Below the pieces are notes generated by a model. It did no database searches. It saw only the letters and a program-made list of their open reading frames with translations, and was not told the origin of the DNA. Below are positions 27,009-37,110 of a stretch of 64,000 nt of DNA, in pieces; position 1 is the first letter of the stretch; each line of letters starts with the position of its first letter. The position numbers were made by a program, and so were the translations under genes. The stretch comes from Paraburkholderia saeva (GTDB lineage: Bacteria > Pseudomonadota > Gammaproteobacteria > Burkholderiales > Burkholderiaceae): NCBI RefSeq assembly GCF_907164555.1, contig NZ_CAJQZC010000001.1, forward strand, positions 682,001 through 746,000, given 5' to 3'.

Positions 27009-30000
27009 ATGACGACGGATACGCCCGCCAACCCGCCACCCAACCAGCCCGGCGACACCACGCCTGGCGGTCCCGACGGTCCCGATGGCGCCGCGCCGCC
27101 ACCGGCGCGTCCGCGCCGGCGGCGCCGGCTGTGGATTGCGCTCGTGTGGGCGGCCACGGTGCCGGTGGTGCTCGTCGCGCTGGTCGCGGGCGCGCTGTAC
27201 GGCACGCTCACGACCGAGCGCGGCACGGCCTGGGCATGGCGGCTCGCGGTCAGGGTGCTGGACGGCCGGCTCACCGGCACGCTCGAAGGCGGCACGATCG
27301 CCTCCGGCCTGCGGCTGCATCAGGTGGAATGGCGCAGCCTGGACGGCAGCGGCACCGATATCAAGGTCGATCACATCGCCGGCTGCTGGGCGCTGACCGA
27401 CAAGCCGTGGCGCTTTTCGATCGATTATCTGCACATCGGCACGATCGACGCGCGCGTTGCACCTTCGGCGTCCAGTTCGGGTCCGCTGACGTTGCCTGAC
27501 GATCTGCGTCTGCCGTTGCAGCTCGACGTGCGCGATTTGCGGGTGGACAGACTGCTGCTGCGACAGGGCGGGTCGACGACCGAATTCTCGCGCTTCGTCT
27601 TTCATGGGCGCAGCGACGGCCGGCACCACGAAGCCGCGATCGATCGTCTCGAGACGCCGTTCGGCGCAGTGACTGCTTCGGCCAGGCTGGACGGCGTCAG
27701 GCCGTTTCCGCTGACCGGCGACGCTGGTTATGCCGGCAAGGTCAACGACGAAGCGGTTCAGGTCGGCGGCCATCTGACAGGCTCGCTGGAGACGCTCGTC
27801 GCTGAACTCGACGCCAGCGGCATGAAGCTCGCTGGCCACGCGCGCGTCGAGGCGACGCCGTTTGCCGCCGTGCCGGTCCAGCGCGCGACGCTGACGTTCG
27901 ATCACGTGAATCCGCAGGCGTTTGCGCCAGGTGCACCGTTTGCCGATCTGGCCGTGCGTGCCGAACTGGAGCCAGTCGAGACTGGGGATGGCTCGACGGT
28001 GGTGCTTGCGCCTGAGGGGGCACCGGCTTCGGTTGCGTCGGCGATTGGCGCGGCGAGTGGTGTGAAGGAGGCGAAGGGCGCAAGCAGTGCACAGGTTGCG
28101 CAAGCGGCAAGCACGGCGGCTGGCAAGACTTCGGCGACGCGTGGGTCGAGCAGTGCAGGCGTGCCGGGGTCGGCCGTCGCGGGTCGTTCAACGCGTGCCG
28201 CAAGCGACGCAGCGGTGGCAAGCGGAGCTGCACCGGCTTCCGCACCGGAAGCCGCGAGCGGCACCGTGCAGGCCGCGAAAAAGCCTGGCTTTGCCGTCGC
28301 CGGGTCGATCTCCATCGTGAATGCGAAACCGGGCGGCATCGACCAGCAACTGCTGCCGCTCATCGACGCCCGCGCCGACGTCCGTCTGGACGCGCAGGCG
28401 CAGCGCATCTCGAACCTGAACGTGCATCTCGTGAAAAAGGCGACGGTGACGGGCGGCGGCGCGCTCATCGGCAAGCGCGGCCAGTTCGATCTGCAGGTCG
28501 CGGGTCTCGACCTGAATGCGATTGAGGCGAGCGTCATGCCGACGCAATTGTCCGGACCGATCGGCATCCGCCTGAACGACGACATCCAGAGCATCACCCT
28601 CGACCTCAACGATCCGAAGGCGGCGCTCCGCGCGCAGGGCAAGGTCACGTTCGATCCGGCGCGCATGAGCCTGAGCGACGTCCGGCTGACGGCCGGCACG
28701 GGCCGCATCGATCTGGCGGGCGCCATCAAGCACGACGCGAATTCCACGTACAACCTGAAGGCCACGCTGACCGACTTCGATCCGCTGTTGCTGACCTCGC
28801 AGATGCCGGCCCGCACGCCGGCTCCGAAGGCCGCGAAGGCCGCGAAGGCCGCGAAGGCTGCGACCCCGGCGAAGGGTCGAAGTACGATGAACGCCGGCAA
28901 CATAGCCAGGGCTACAAACGCCGCCGACGCCGCGAGAGCAATTGACGAAGCCAACGCCACAGAGGCCGCCGGCAATTCGCCGGCGAACGCCGCAGCCCCT
29001 CGCAAGCCGGCCGCGAAGCATCCCGAGCCCGCGAAACGCCGGATCGAGGCGCGCGTGAACGGCGCGATCACGGCGGCAGGCGTGCTGGGTCCGACGTTCA
29101 CCACCAAGGCCGAATTCCGGCTCGGCCCGAGCGTCTATGACGACCTGCCGCTGACCGGCAGCGGCACGATCCAGCTTGCCGGTTCGCGCATCCTGCCGAG
29201 CAAGGCGAATCTCTCGATTGCGGGCAACGACGTCGACCTTCAAGGCAGCTTCGGCGCGCGCGGCGACCGTCTGCGATTCCGGATCGAGGCGCCGCAGCTG
29301 GACCGGCTCGGCTTCGGCGTTGCGGGCTTTGTCGCGGCGGACGGCGACCTCACCGGCTCGTTCGCGCATCCGGACGTCGTATTGAACTACAAGGCCGACA
29401 ACGTCGCGTTCGGCGCGAACCGGCTCGGTCACGCGGAAGGCCACGCCGAACTGCGCGACGGCGCGAGCGGCGCGCTCGTCTTCACGACGGACGCGCGCAA
29501 CCTCTCGACGGAAGGTGTCGAACTGGCGAACCTCAACGCGCATCTGCGCGGCACGCGTGGCAACCACACGCTCGACGCCGAAGCGACCGGCAAGGTCCGC
29601 GAGCGCACGGTCGACCTGACGCTCGCCGCGAACGGTCATCTGACGGACGCGCGCGACGGCACGCACTGGGATGGCACGGTGACGCGCTTCCAGAACCGCG
29701 GCACGCCGTCGCTCAACCTCGATTCGCCGCTGACCGTGAGCGTCGCCCCGAGCCGTGTGACGCTGGGCCCGACGCGTCTCACGCTCGAAACCGCGGTGCT
29801 CGACCTGAAATCCTTCGCGCTCGATCACGGCCGGATCCTCTCGGCCGGCGCGATCACCAATATTTCGGTGCCGCGCCTGCAGGAACTGCGGCAGGAAGTC
29901 ACCGGCACGCCGCCCGTCGTCAAGACCGATCTCATCTTTGACGGCGACTGGGACTTTTCGCTTGGCGAGACGGCCACGGGCCATATCCAGCTGAAGCGTC

Positions 30001-31514
30001 GCACGGGCGATATCACGGTCGAGGTCGGGCGCGGGCTGGCTTCGCTCGGCATTACGGACATCGCGGCGCGCGCCGATTTCAGCGGCGGCAACCGTCTGAA
30101 CGCGACGGTGCACGCGCAGGCGAACCGGCTCGGTGTGATCGACGCCGACGCGCATACGACGCTCGTCGTGCAGGACGGCATGCTTGCCATCGGCGAAGAA
30201 GCGCCGCTTTCAGGCAACGTGATCGCGAACGTGCCGTCGCTGAAAACGACGGGCGGTCTCTTCGGGCCGGGTTATCTGCTCGACGGACACCTCGCGCTGA
30301 AGCTCGCGCTCGCGGGCACCGTCGCGAAGCCGAACCTGTCGGGCTCGCTGATCGGCGACGGCCTTTCCGCGACGCTCGTCGATCAGGGCGTGCAGCTGAA
30401 GGACGGCGCGATCCATATTGCCCTGTCCGAAAATCTCGTCGACTTCCAGAAGGTCGAGTTTCACGGCGCGAGCGGCACACTGCGCGCCACGGGCCAGGTC
30501 AGGCTCGGCGGCCCGGACCCCGACGTCAAGGCGAGCATCGTCGCGGACAAGCTCGAACTCTTCGCTTCGCCGGATCGTGAGCTGTCGCTTTCGGGGAGCG
30601 CGAGTGTCGCGAGTGCCGGGCCGCTCGGCGGGCTTGCGATCAACGGCAAGTTCAACGTCGACCACGCGCTCTTCGACATGCCGGAAAAGTCGGCACCGTC
30701 GCTCGGCGACGACGTCGTGATCGTGCGCCCGGACGGCACGGTCCGTGGCGAGAAGCAGCCGACGGTGGAAGGCAGCGAGAAGCCGATCGGGCCGTTCGCG
30801 CCACGCGCGAATATCGACATCAACCTTGGCAACGATTTCCGGTTCCGCGGGCAGGGCGCCGATCTCGGCCTGCGCGGAACAATTACCGCGATGAGCGCGC
30901 CGGACCTGCCGCTGCGCGCGGTGGGCAACGTGCGTGTCACCGAAGGGTCGACCTACACCGCGTTTGGCCGCAAGCTCGGCATCGAGAACGGCTTCTTCAC
31001 GTTCAACGGGCCGGTGGCGAACCCGGGCATCAACATTCTCGCGATGCGCCGCAACCAGCAGGTCGAAGCAGGCGTGCAGGTGACCGGCACGGTGCAGTCG
31101 CCGGTTGCGAAGCTCGTGTCCGAGCCGAACGTCGCGGACAACGAAAAGCTCTCGTGGCTGCTGTTCGGCCACGGCACCGATCAGGGCAACAACCTCGGGC
31201 AACAGAGCACGATGACGACCGCGCTCGCGCTGCTTGGCAGCGCGAGCGGCAAGAAGATCGCCAATACGTTCGGACTCGACGAATTCTCGATCGGGCGCAG
31301 CGAAGTCGGCCTGACGGACCCCGAAGTGGTGATGGTGTCGAAGGCGATCAACGAATGGCTCGTGATCGGCTACGAGCAGGGATTGCAGACCGCGAGCAAC
31401 GCGATCAAGGCAACCGTGAACCTGACGCGCTACTGGTCGGTTGCCGCGTACGGCGGCACGTTCCAGGGCGTCGAGCTTTTGTACACGCGGCGCTTCGACC
31501 GGATCAACTGGTGA
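27009..31514 (+). CDS. tamB: TamB: inner-membrane-anchored translocation and assembly module protein
   Basis: TamB is a very long AsmA-like periplasmic protein that spans the envelope and works with TamA. The 1501-residue product has an N-terminal cytoplasmic Pro-rich stretch, one membrane anchor (about residues 40-63), a long beta-helix-like body, and the conserved C-terminal DUF490 domain that docks with TamA (ending VELLYTRRFDRINW). Two low-complexity inserts stand out: Ala/Ser/Val-rich around residues 330-425 and Ala/Lys/Pro-rich around 600-680. The gene is eight bases after tamA, the usual operon, and is closed by a strong palindrome. Confidence 0.95.
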   Translation: MTTDTPANPPPNQPGDTTPGGPDGPDGAAPPPARPRRRRRLWIALVWAATVPVVLVALVAGALYGTLTTERGTAWAWRLAVRVLDGRLTGTLEGGTIASGLRLHQVEWRSLDGSGTDIKVDHIAGCWALTDKPWRFSIDYLHIGTIDARVAPSASSSGPLTLPDDLRLPLQLDVRDLRVDRLLLRQGGSTTEFSRFVFHGRSDGRHHEAAIDRLETPFGAVTASARLDGVRPFPLTGDAGYAGKVNDEAVQVGGHLTGSLETLVAELDASGMKLAGHARVEATPFAAVPVQRATLTFDHVNPQAFAPGAPFADLAVRAELEPVETGDGSTVVLAPEGAPASVASAIGAASGVKEAKGASSAQVAQAASTAAGKTSATRGSSSAGVPGSAVAGRSTRAASDAAVASGAAPASAPEAASGTVQAAKKPGFAVAGSISIVNAKPGGIDQQLLPLIDARADVRLDAQAQRISNLNVHLVKKATVTGGGALIGKRGQFDLQVAGLDLNAIEASVMPTQLSGPIGIRLNDDIQSITLDLNDPKAALRAQGKVTFDPARMSLSDVRLTAGTGRIDLAGAIKHDANSTYNLKATLTDFDPLLLTSQMPARTPAPKAAKAAKAAKAATPAKGRSTMNAGNIARATNAADAARAIDEANATEAAGNSPANAAAPRKPAAKHPEPAKRRIEARVNGAITAAGVLGPTFTTKAEFRLGPSVYDDLPLTGSGTIQLAGSRILPSKANLSIAGNDVDLQGSFGARGDRLRFRIEAPQLDRLGFGVAGFVAADGDLTGSFAHPDVVLNYKADNVAFGANRLGHAEGHAELRDGASGALVFTTDARNLSTEGVELANLNAHLRGTRGNHTLDAEATGKVRERTVDLTLAANGHLTDARDGTHWDGTVTRFQNRGTPSLNLDSPLTVSVAPSRVTLGPTRLTLETAVLDLKSFALDHGRILSAGAITNISVPRLQELRQEVTGTPPVVKTDLIFDGDWDFSLGETATGHIQLKRRTGDITVEVGRGLASLGITDIAARADFSGGNRLNATVHAQANRLGVIDADAHTTLVVQDGMLAIGEEAPLSGNVIANVPSLKTTGGLFGPGYLLDGHLALKLALAGTVAKPNLSGSLIGDGLSATLVDQGVQLKDGAIHIALSENLVDFQKVEFHGASGTLRATGQVRLGGPDPDVKASIVADKLELFASPDRELSLSGSASVASAGPLGGLAINGKFNVDHALFDMPEKSAPSLGDDVVIVRPDGTVRGEKQPTVEGSEKPIGPFAPRANIDINLGNDFRFRGQGADLGLRGTITAMSAPDLPLRAVGNVRVTEGSTYTAFGRKLGIENGFFTFNGPVANPGINILAMRRNQQVEAGVQVTGTVQSPVAKLVSEPNVADNEKLSWLLFGHGTDQGNNLGQQSTMTTALALLGSASGKKIANTFGLDEFSIGRSEVGLTDPEVVMVSKAINEWLVIGYEQGLQTASNAIKATVNLTRYWSVAAYGGTFQGVELLYTRRFDRINW
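28821..28862 (+). repeat. Short tandem repeat (9-bp unit) inside tamB
   Basis: Three perfect copies of GCCGCGAAG (28830-28856) are flanked by a degenerate copy on each side. They encode an Ala-Ala-Lys run in the low-complexity linker of TamB. Copy-number change would be in frame. Confidence 0.8.
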
Positions 31515-31521
31515 GTGCGCA

Positions 31522-31552
31522 AAAAAAGCACGTCCGCGGACGTGCTTTTTTC
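31522..31552. terminator. Bidirectional rho-independent terminator (tamB / metG)
   Basis: A perfect palindrome GCACGTCCGCGGACGTGC is flanked by A7 on the left and T6 on the right, so a T-tract follows in each direction between the convergent genes. Confidence 0.88.
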
Positions 31553-31603
31553 TGAGCCGAAGGCGCCTGGCCGGCGCGCCTTCAATGTGTACTGATTCGA
31601 ACG

Positions 31604-33763
31604 TTACTTCACGCGCATGCCGGGCTTTGCACCACTGTCCGGTTCGAGCACGTAGATGCCCGGTTCGGCTTTCTCGTCAGCCGCCGATGCCGCGAGCACC
31701 ATGCCTTCCGACAGACCGAACTTCATCTTGCGCGGCGCCAGATTGGCGACCATTACGGTCAGCTTGCCGACGAGCTGTTCCGGCTGATACGCCGACTTGA
31801 TGCCCGAAAAGACGTTGCGGGTCTTTTCTTCGCCGACGTCGAGCGTCAGTTGCAGCAGCTTGTCCGACCCTTCGACCGCGCGACATTCGACGATCTTCGC
31901 AATCCGCAAATCGATTTTCGCGAAATCGTCGATCGAGATGAACGGCGATTCTTCCGCGTTGGCCTGGTTCTCCGACTTGCCGTTCGACGCCGCAGCCTTG
32001 GCTTTAGCTTTGGCTTTGGCCTTTTCGTCGGCGGTGGGCGCGGCGGATTCCGTGGCTTGCAGCGAGTCGCGATTCGCCTCCAGCAGCGCCTCGATCTGCT
32101 TCGGATCGACGCGTGTCATCAGGTGTTTGTACGCGTTGATCGCGCGTGCCGAGCTGAGCGGCACCGAGGCATCCGACCACTTGAGCGGCTCGATGGCGAG
32201 GAACGCCTCGACGCCTTCGACCAGCTTCGGCAAAACCGGCTTCAGCGCCAGCGACAGCAACCGGAACGCCTCGATGCTCACCGAGCAGGTTTCGTGCAGC
32301 GCGACGGCGTTCGCCGGGTCTTTGGCCTGGTCCCACGGCTTGGCTGTATCGACGTAGCCGTTGACGGCGTCGGCGAGCTCCATCGTTTGACGCAGCGCGC
32401 GGTTGTACTCGCGTGCCTCGTAGTTCGCGGCGATCTGCGGGATGGCGGCGCGCAACGTTGCGAGCAGCGGATGCTGCATCGCGCTGTCCTGGATGCGGCC
32501 GTCGAAGCGCTTGATCAGGAATCCTGCCGCGCGGCTCGCGATATTCACGTACTTGCCGACGAGGTCGCTGTTCACGCGCGCCTGGAAGTCATCGAGGTTC
32601 AGGTCGAGGTCTTCCATCGTGCTGTTGAGCTTGGCCGCGAAGTAGTAACGCAGCCACTCCGGATTCAGGCCTGTGTCGATCACGCTTTGCGCTGTGATGA
32701 ACGTGCCGCGCGACTTCGACATCTTCGCGCCGTCCACCGTCAGGAAGCCGTGCGCGAACACGTTGGTCGGCGTGCGATGGCCCGAGAATTCGAGCATCGC
32801 CGGCCAGAACAGCGTGTGGAAGTACAGGATGTCCTTGCCGATGAAGTGATACTGCTCGGCCGTCGACCCCTTGCGCGTCCACGCGTCGAAATCGATGCCG
32901 CGCTTTTCCGCGAGATTCTTGAAGCTCGCGTAGTAACCGACCGGCGCATCGAGCCACACGTAGAAGTACTTGCCGGGCGCGCCCGGAATCTCGAAACCGA
33001 AGTAGGGCGCGTCGCGTGAGATGTCCCAGTCGGCGAGCTTCGCTTCGCCCGAATCGCCAAGCCATTCGCGCATCTTGTTGGTGGCTTCCGGCTGCGCCAG
33101 ACCGCCTACCCAGCCGCGCAGGAAGTTTTCGCAGCGCGGGTCGGAAAGCCGGAAGAAATAATGTGTCGACGTCTTGCGGACCGGTGTAGCGCCCGAGACG
33201 ACCGAATACGGGTTGACCAGATCGGTCGGCAAATAGGTCGAGCCGCACACTTCGCAACTGTCGCCGTACTGGTCCTTCGCGCCGCATTTCGGGCACTCGC
33301 CCTTGATGAAGCGGTCCGGCAGGAACATTTCCTTGACCGGGTCATACGCCTGTTCGATATCGCGCGCCTCGATCAGACCGGCCTCGCGCAGTGCGACGTA
33401 GACCGATTCGCTCAGGACGCGGTTCTCTTCCGAGTCCGTCGAATAGTAGTTGTCGAAGGAAATGCCGAAGCTGTCGAAATCGCGCTTGTGTTCCGTCCAG
33501 ACGCGGTCGATCAGCTGCTTCGGCGTGATGCCTTCCTTTTCCGCGCGCAGCATGACCGGCGTGCCATGTGTGTCGTCGGCGCCCACGTAGTAGATCTCGT
33601 GTCCGTGCATGCGCATCGAGCGGACCCAGATGTCCGTCTGGATGTATTCGACGAGGTGGCCAATATGAATCTGCCCGTTCGCGTACGGAAGCGCGGACGT
33701 GACGAGAATCTGGCGACGGCCCGGCGGCGTGCCTGCAGTGAGATCGGTAGCGGGTGCTGACAT
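31604..33763 (-). CDS. metG: Methionyl-tRNA synthetase
   Basis: MetG charges initiator and elongator tRNA-Met. The 719-residue class I enzyme has HIGH as HIGH in [15 protein letters not shown] in KMSKSRGTF, and a knuckle CPKCG...CEVCG with four cysteines that binds zinc. A linker with a Lys-Ala repeat ([11 protein letters not shown]) leads to the C-terminal EMAP-type tRNA-binding domain ([26 protein letters not shown]). The start was set at the ATG before [12 protein letters not shown]; the frame upstream has no similarity. Convergent with tamB. Confidence 0.97.
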   Translation of the reverse strand: MSAPATDLTAGTPPGRRQILVTSALPYANGQIHIGHLVEYIQTDIWVRSMRMHGHEIYYVGADDTHGTPVMLRAEKEGITPKQLIDRVWTEHKRDFDSFGISFDNYYSTDSEENRVLSESVYVALREAGLIEARDIEQAYDPVKEMFLPDRFIKGECPKCGAKDQYGDSCEVCGSTYLPTDLVNPYSVVSGATPVRKTSTHYFFRLSDPRCENFLRGWVGGLAQPEATNKMREWLGDSGEAKLADWDISRDAPYFGFEIPGAPGKYFYVWLDAPVGYYASFKNLAEKRGIDFDAWTRKGSTAEQYHFIGKDILYFHTLFWPAMLEFSGHRTPTNVFAHGFLTVDGAKMSKSRGTFITAQSVIDTGLNPEWLRYYFAAKLNSTMEDLDLNLDDFQARVNSDLVGKYVNIASRAAGFLIKRFDGRIQDSAMQHPLLATLRAAIPQIAANYEAREYNRALRQTMELADAVNGYVDTAKPWDQAKDPANAVALHETCSVSIEAFRLLSLALKPVLPKLVEGVEAFLAIEPLKWSDASVPLSSARAINAYKHLMTRVDPKQIEALLEANRDSLQATESAAPTADEKAKAKAKAKAAASNGKSENQANAEESPFISIDDFAKIDLRIAKIVECRAVEGSDKLLQLTLDVGEEKTRNVFSGIKSAYQPEQLVGKLTVMVANLAPRKMKFGLSEGMVLAASAADEKAEPGIYVLEPDSGAKPGMRVK

Positions 33764-34199
33764 AGGGATTCTGGGGCTTGCGGAAGGACGAAACTTCGAT
33801 TCTAGCAGGGCGGGCCTGCCAGCGCGGCCCTGGCCGGATGGCCAGAGAAACGGAGAATGCGCTGCGGCAGAGGCGGCGGCACATCTGGACGAGGGACGGC
33901 GAAGAGGGCCGGCAGCATCGGCGCAACGGCGCGCTTGCAGCGTTCTGTTCGGGCGATTAGCTGAAAAGCAGACGCCCAAAAAAAACCGGGGCAAATGGGC
34001 CCCGGAGCAACAACGACAAGAGGAGAATGGTGACGCGGCGGCATCGCCAGCCACGTACCGTAAAGAGAGACAGCGGATTTTCAGCAGAGTTCGAAATATT
34101 TTTCGATTTGCGGGTGTTATCCGCTGGCCGGCATTTCAGATCGATGCCCGGGCAGCCGTGCGGGCTGCCCGGCCAGCCTTTCCCCTCATCGGGATGGGG
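33764..34199. other. Region between metG start and the OmpA-lipoprotein stop
   Basis: No gene is supported. It contains the metG promoter region, the terminator of the upstream OmpA-type gene (33977-34005), and about 190 bases of its probable 3' untranslated tail, with a second stem (34148-34157 with 34163-34172) that lacks a T-tract. Confidence 0.6.
33977..34005 (-). terminator. Rho-independent terminator for the OmpA-type lipoprotein gene
   Basis: On the minus strand a 7-bp GC stem (CCGGGGC with GCCCCGG, 6-base loop) is followed by eight T residues. It lies about 195 bases beyond the stop, implying a long 3' untranslated region. Confidence 0.8.
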
Positions 34200-34859
34200 T
34201 TACTTCGGCGCCTGACCCGGCTGCGCCGTTGCGCGCAGATAGATTTCGACGCGACGGTTCTGGGCGCGGCCCGCTTCCGTGCTGTTATCCGCGACCGGCT
34301 GCGTCGAGCCCATGCCCTGCGCCGACAGACGTTGCGGCGCGACGCCATGCGTCGACAGATAGTTCACCACGCTTTGCGCGCGGTTCACCGAAAGCGTCTG
34401 GTTGTACGCCGGCTGGCCCGTGCTGTCCGTATGGCCGACCACCTGCGCGATCACTTCCGGGCTCTGGGCGAGCGTCTGGGCGACCTGGTCCAGCACCGGC
34501 GCAAACGAAGGCTTGATCGCGTAGCTGTTGGTGTCGAACGTGACCGAGCTCGGAATGTTCAGCTTGAGCGAGCCGTCGGGCTGCTCGGTGATCTGCGTGC
34601 CGGTGCCCTTCGTGGCGCCCGAGAGCTTGTTGTGAATCGCCTGCCAGTTGTAGCCGGTGATGCCGCCAACCGCAGCGCCGACGCCCGCGCCGATCGCAGC
34701 ACCCTTGCCGCCGCCGAAGATTGCGCCAAGTCCCGCACCCGTTGCCGCGCCTACACCCGTGCCGACAGCCGTGTTGGTACCCTGTTCGGTCGCGCAGCCC
34801 GCGAGCAGTGCGCCTGCAAGCGCAAACACCGTAAGACGGCTGATGATTTTCGTGTTCAT
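34200..34859 (-). CDS. OmpA-family lipoprotein with glycine-zipper region
   Basis: The 219-residue product is a lipoprotein: signal peptide with lipobox LAGC, lipidated at Cys22. It continues with a Gly/Ala-rich glycine zipper (residues about 30-66), then a C-terminal OmpA peptidoglycan-binding domain containing VVGHTDSTGQPAYNQTLSVN and the later NRRVEI, which hold the conserved aspartate and arginine that bind diaminopimelate. This is the layout of YiaD-type proteins that tie the envelope to peptidoglycan. The frame extends upstream, but only this ATG gives the lipoprotein signal. Divergent from apbC. Confidence 0.93.
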   Translation of the reverse strand: MNTKIISRLTVFALAGALLAGCATEQGTNTAVGTGVGAATGAGLGAIFGGGKGAAIGAGVGAAVGGITGYNWQAIHNKLSGATKGTGTQITEQPDGSLKLNIPSSVTFDTNSYAIKPSFAPVLDQVAQTLAQSPEVIAQVVGHTDSTGQPAYNQTLSVNRAQSVVNYLSTHGVAPQRLSAQGMGSTQPVADNSTEAGRAQNRRVEIYLRATAQPGQAPK

Positions 34860-35135
34860 TTTGGTTCCTCTCTTCAAAAAACCGGACGTCGATGATTCTG
34901 TCAGGATGCCGGGGCAGGACGCCTGCGCCGACAGCGGAAAAGGGACTTCAGGCAAGGCCGCGCCCCAGCCACTACAATGGCGGGTGATGGCGTGGTGATT
35001 TGGCCCTGCAGACAATAGCCGCCGAAGCGTGCCCGGCGAGCCTGGTTTTCGCAATGCCATGCAACAATTTCTTTCAATTTCCTGTGGCCGGCGACGGTTC
35101 GATCCGAGCGTGCCACTTGTGTTCCCGGAGTTTCA

Positions 35136-36224
35136 ATGAGTATCGATCGGGCATTGGTCGACGCTGCACTCGCGGCTGTCGCTGACCCTAACACCGGCCG
35201 CCCGTTCGCGGCAGCGAAGAACTTCAAGAACGTTTCCGTCGATGATGCAACGGTCAGCGTCGATGTGGTACTCGGCTATCCGGCCAAACGTCAGTTCGCA
35301 GCGATCGAAGCAGTGGTCGCCGGCGCGCTGCGCGCGGTGCCGGGCGTCGCGGATGTGCGCGTGCAGGTGTCGCAGCAGATCGCCGCGCATACCGTGCAAC
35401 GTGGCGTCAAACTGTTGCCGAACGTGAAGAACATCGTGGCCGTGGCATCGGGCAAGGGCGGCGTCGGCAAGAGCACGACCGCCGTCAATCTCGCGCTCGC
35501 GCTCGCAAGCGATGGCGCCTCGGTCGGCATTCTGGACGCCGACATTTACGGCCCGTCGCTGCCGATGATGCTGGGCATCGAGGGCCGGCCGGAATCGCCG
35601 GACGGGCAGTCGATGAACCCGATGACCGGTCACGGCGTGCAGGCCAATTCGATCGGCTTTCTGGTCGACCAGGACAATCCGATGGTGTGGCGCGGCCCGA
35701 TGGCGACGTCGGCGCTCGAACAGCTGCTGCGGCAGACGAACTGGCAGGATCTCGACTATCTGATCGTCGACATGCCGCCGGGTACGGGCGACATCCAGCT
35801 GACGCTGTCGCAGCGCGTGCCCGTGACGGGCGCGGTGATCGTCACGACGCCGCAGGACATCGCGCTCCTCGACGCGAAGAAGGGACTCAAGATGTTCGAG
35901 AAGGTGGGCATTCCGATTCTTGGCATCGTCGAGAACATGGGGATGCATATCTGTTCGAACTGCGGTCACGAAGAGCATATTTTCGGTGCCGGCGGTGGCG
36001 AGCGCATGGGCAAGGAGTACGGCGTCGATGTGCTCGGCAGCCTGCCGCTCGATATCGCGATCCGGGAGCAGGCCGACTCCGGCCAGCCGACGGTGGTGGC
36101 CGATCCAGATGGCCGAATCGCCGATATCTACCGCTCGATTGCGCGCAAGGTGGCGATCCATATCGCCGAACGCGCGCGCGACATGACGTCGAAATTCCCC
36201 AATATCGTCGTGCAGAACACCTGA
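35136..36224 (+). CDS. apbC: Iron-sulfur cluster carrier ATPase ApbC/Mrp
   Basis: ApbC/Mrp proteins carry Fe-S clusters to target enzymes. The 362-residue protein has an N-terminal MIP18/DUF59 domain (1-85), a deviant Walker A GKGGVGKST (residues 106-114), the DMPPGTGD segment, and the CSNC pair (Cys273, Cys276) that holds the bridging cluster at a dimer interface. The length and layout are standard. It lies 276 bases from the divergent OmpA-type gene and is followed by the SOD-like lipoprotein. Confidence 0.95.
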   Translation: MSIDRALVDAALAAVADPNTGRPFAAAKNFKNVSVDDATVSVDVVLGYPAKRQFAAIEAVVAGALRAVPGVADVRVQVSQQIAAHTVQRGVKLLPNVKNIVAVASGKGGVGKSTTAVNLALALASDGASVGILDADIYGPSLPMMLGIEGRPESPDGQSMNPMTGHGVQANSIGFLVDQDNPMVWRGPMATSALEQLLRQTNWQDLDYLIVDMPPGTGDIQLTLSQRVPVTGAVIVTTPQDIALLDAKKGLKMFEKVGIPILGIVENMGMHICSNCGHEEHIFGAGGGERMGKEYGVDVLGSLPLDIAIREQADSGQPTVVADPDGRIADIYRSIARKVAIHIAERARDMTSKFPNIVVQNT

Positions 36225-36385
36225 GCATTTCGCACCCGGCGCGGGTCGGTCCGGGCACCGGCTTGCGTTAGCCGTCCGGCAGGTATGAGACATGCGTCAA
36301 CGCGTGAGGCCGGCGCGGTATCATGTCGGCTTCGAGGTCGGGCAGGGCGGCCGCAGGGGCGGTCGCCGGCCGACAAGAGGATCGC

Positions 36386-36919
36386 ATGAGACTACGAATC
36401 GACGGACAGGCGATGCATGCGTTCATCGTCCTGGCTGCCAGCAGCCTGCTTCTGTGCGGCTGCACTTCATTCCTGAGACCACAGGAAAAGCGCGCCGACG
36501 CGCAGTTGCAGCCCACCGCAGGCAATCTGGCGCGCGGCACCGTGACGTTCATCGAGCGTTCGGACGGCGTGCAGGTGACGTATAACCTGGCGGGCCTGCC
36601 GCCGAACAGCGATCACGCACTGCAGATCCACGAGCGCGGCGACTGCAACGCCTCCGACGGTTCGAGCGCCGGCGCGATTTTCTCGCCAGGTGCGGAGCGG
36701 CTCAAGGCCGGTGCACGCGTCGAAGGCGATCTCGGCAACATTCATGCGGATTCGAATGGCGTGGCGAGCGGCTTTATCGTGGCGCCGGAGGTCTCGCTCG
36801 ACGGCGTGCGCTCGGTCGTACAGCGCTCGGTGCTGCTGCATCGCGACGCGAGCGACCCGTATGCGTATCCGCAGCATGGCGCGGGTGTCCCACTCGCGTG
36901 CGGGCTGATCCGGCAGTGA
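36386..36919 (+). CDS. Cu/Zn-superoxide-dismutase-like lipoprotein with most metal ligands missing
   Basis: The 177-residue product has a lipoprotein signal (lipobox LCGC, Cys26) and one Cu/Zn SOD-like domain. Compared with E. coli SodC, GFHIH becomes ALQIH (Gln80 replaces the first Cu ligand; His82 kept), GGHLDP becomes GAIFSP, the KHEGP histidine is absent, and GHLGDL becomes RVEGDL (zinc histidine lost; Asp115 kept). The last Cu ligand His152 remains. The disulfide cysteines are kept (Cys87 in GDC, Cys172 in ACGLI). So the fold and disulfide persist but about four of seven ligands are gone, and dismutase activity is doubtful. The chosen ATG has an AAGAGG at 36375-36380; a later ATG nine codons downstream is possible. 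Confidence 0.85.
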   Translation: MRLRIDGQAMHAFIVLAASSLLLCGCTSFLRPQEKRADAQLQPTAGNLARGTVTFIERSDGVQVTYNLAGLPPNSDHALQIHERGDCNASDGSSAGAIFSPGAERLKAGARVEGDLGNIHADSNGVASGFIVAPEVSLDGVRSVVQRSVLLHRDASDPYAYPQHGAGVPLACGLIRQ

Positions 36920-37110
36920 AATTCGCCACAACCGGCAGCCTTCGTTCGATCGCGTAAAATAAGCGCCTTTCGTCGGCCGCCAGCCGGGCAGCGCGTGGAT
37001 CACCGCCTGCCAGCCGGCTTCCGGTCTGGCCAGTGGTCCGGCCTTATCGGGCTTTCACTTGCTTACGTCGGGCTTTAATCCGGCTTTTATCCGTCAGGCA
37101 GCGTTCAACT

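Noticed and set aside
28821..28862. Tandem 9-bp units as a CRISPR-like or regulatory array
   Set aside because: The units are in frame inside tamB, lack spacers and encode an Ala/Lys linker.
28188..30155. An open frame of 655 codons antisense to tamB
   Set aside because: Same artefact: Arg-rich translation without domains, and the opposite strand encodes a convincing TamB.
34148..34172. A 10-bp hairpin just after the OmpA-type gene as its terminator
   Set aside because: No T-tract follows on the minus strand, whereas a proper terminator lies at 33977-34005.
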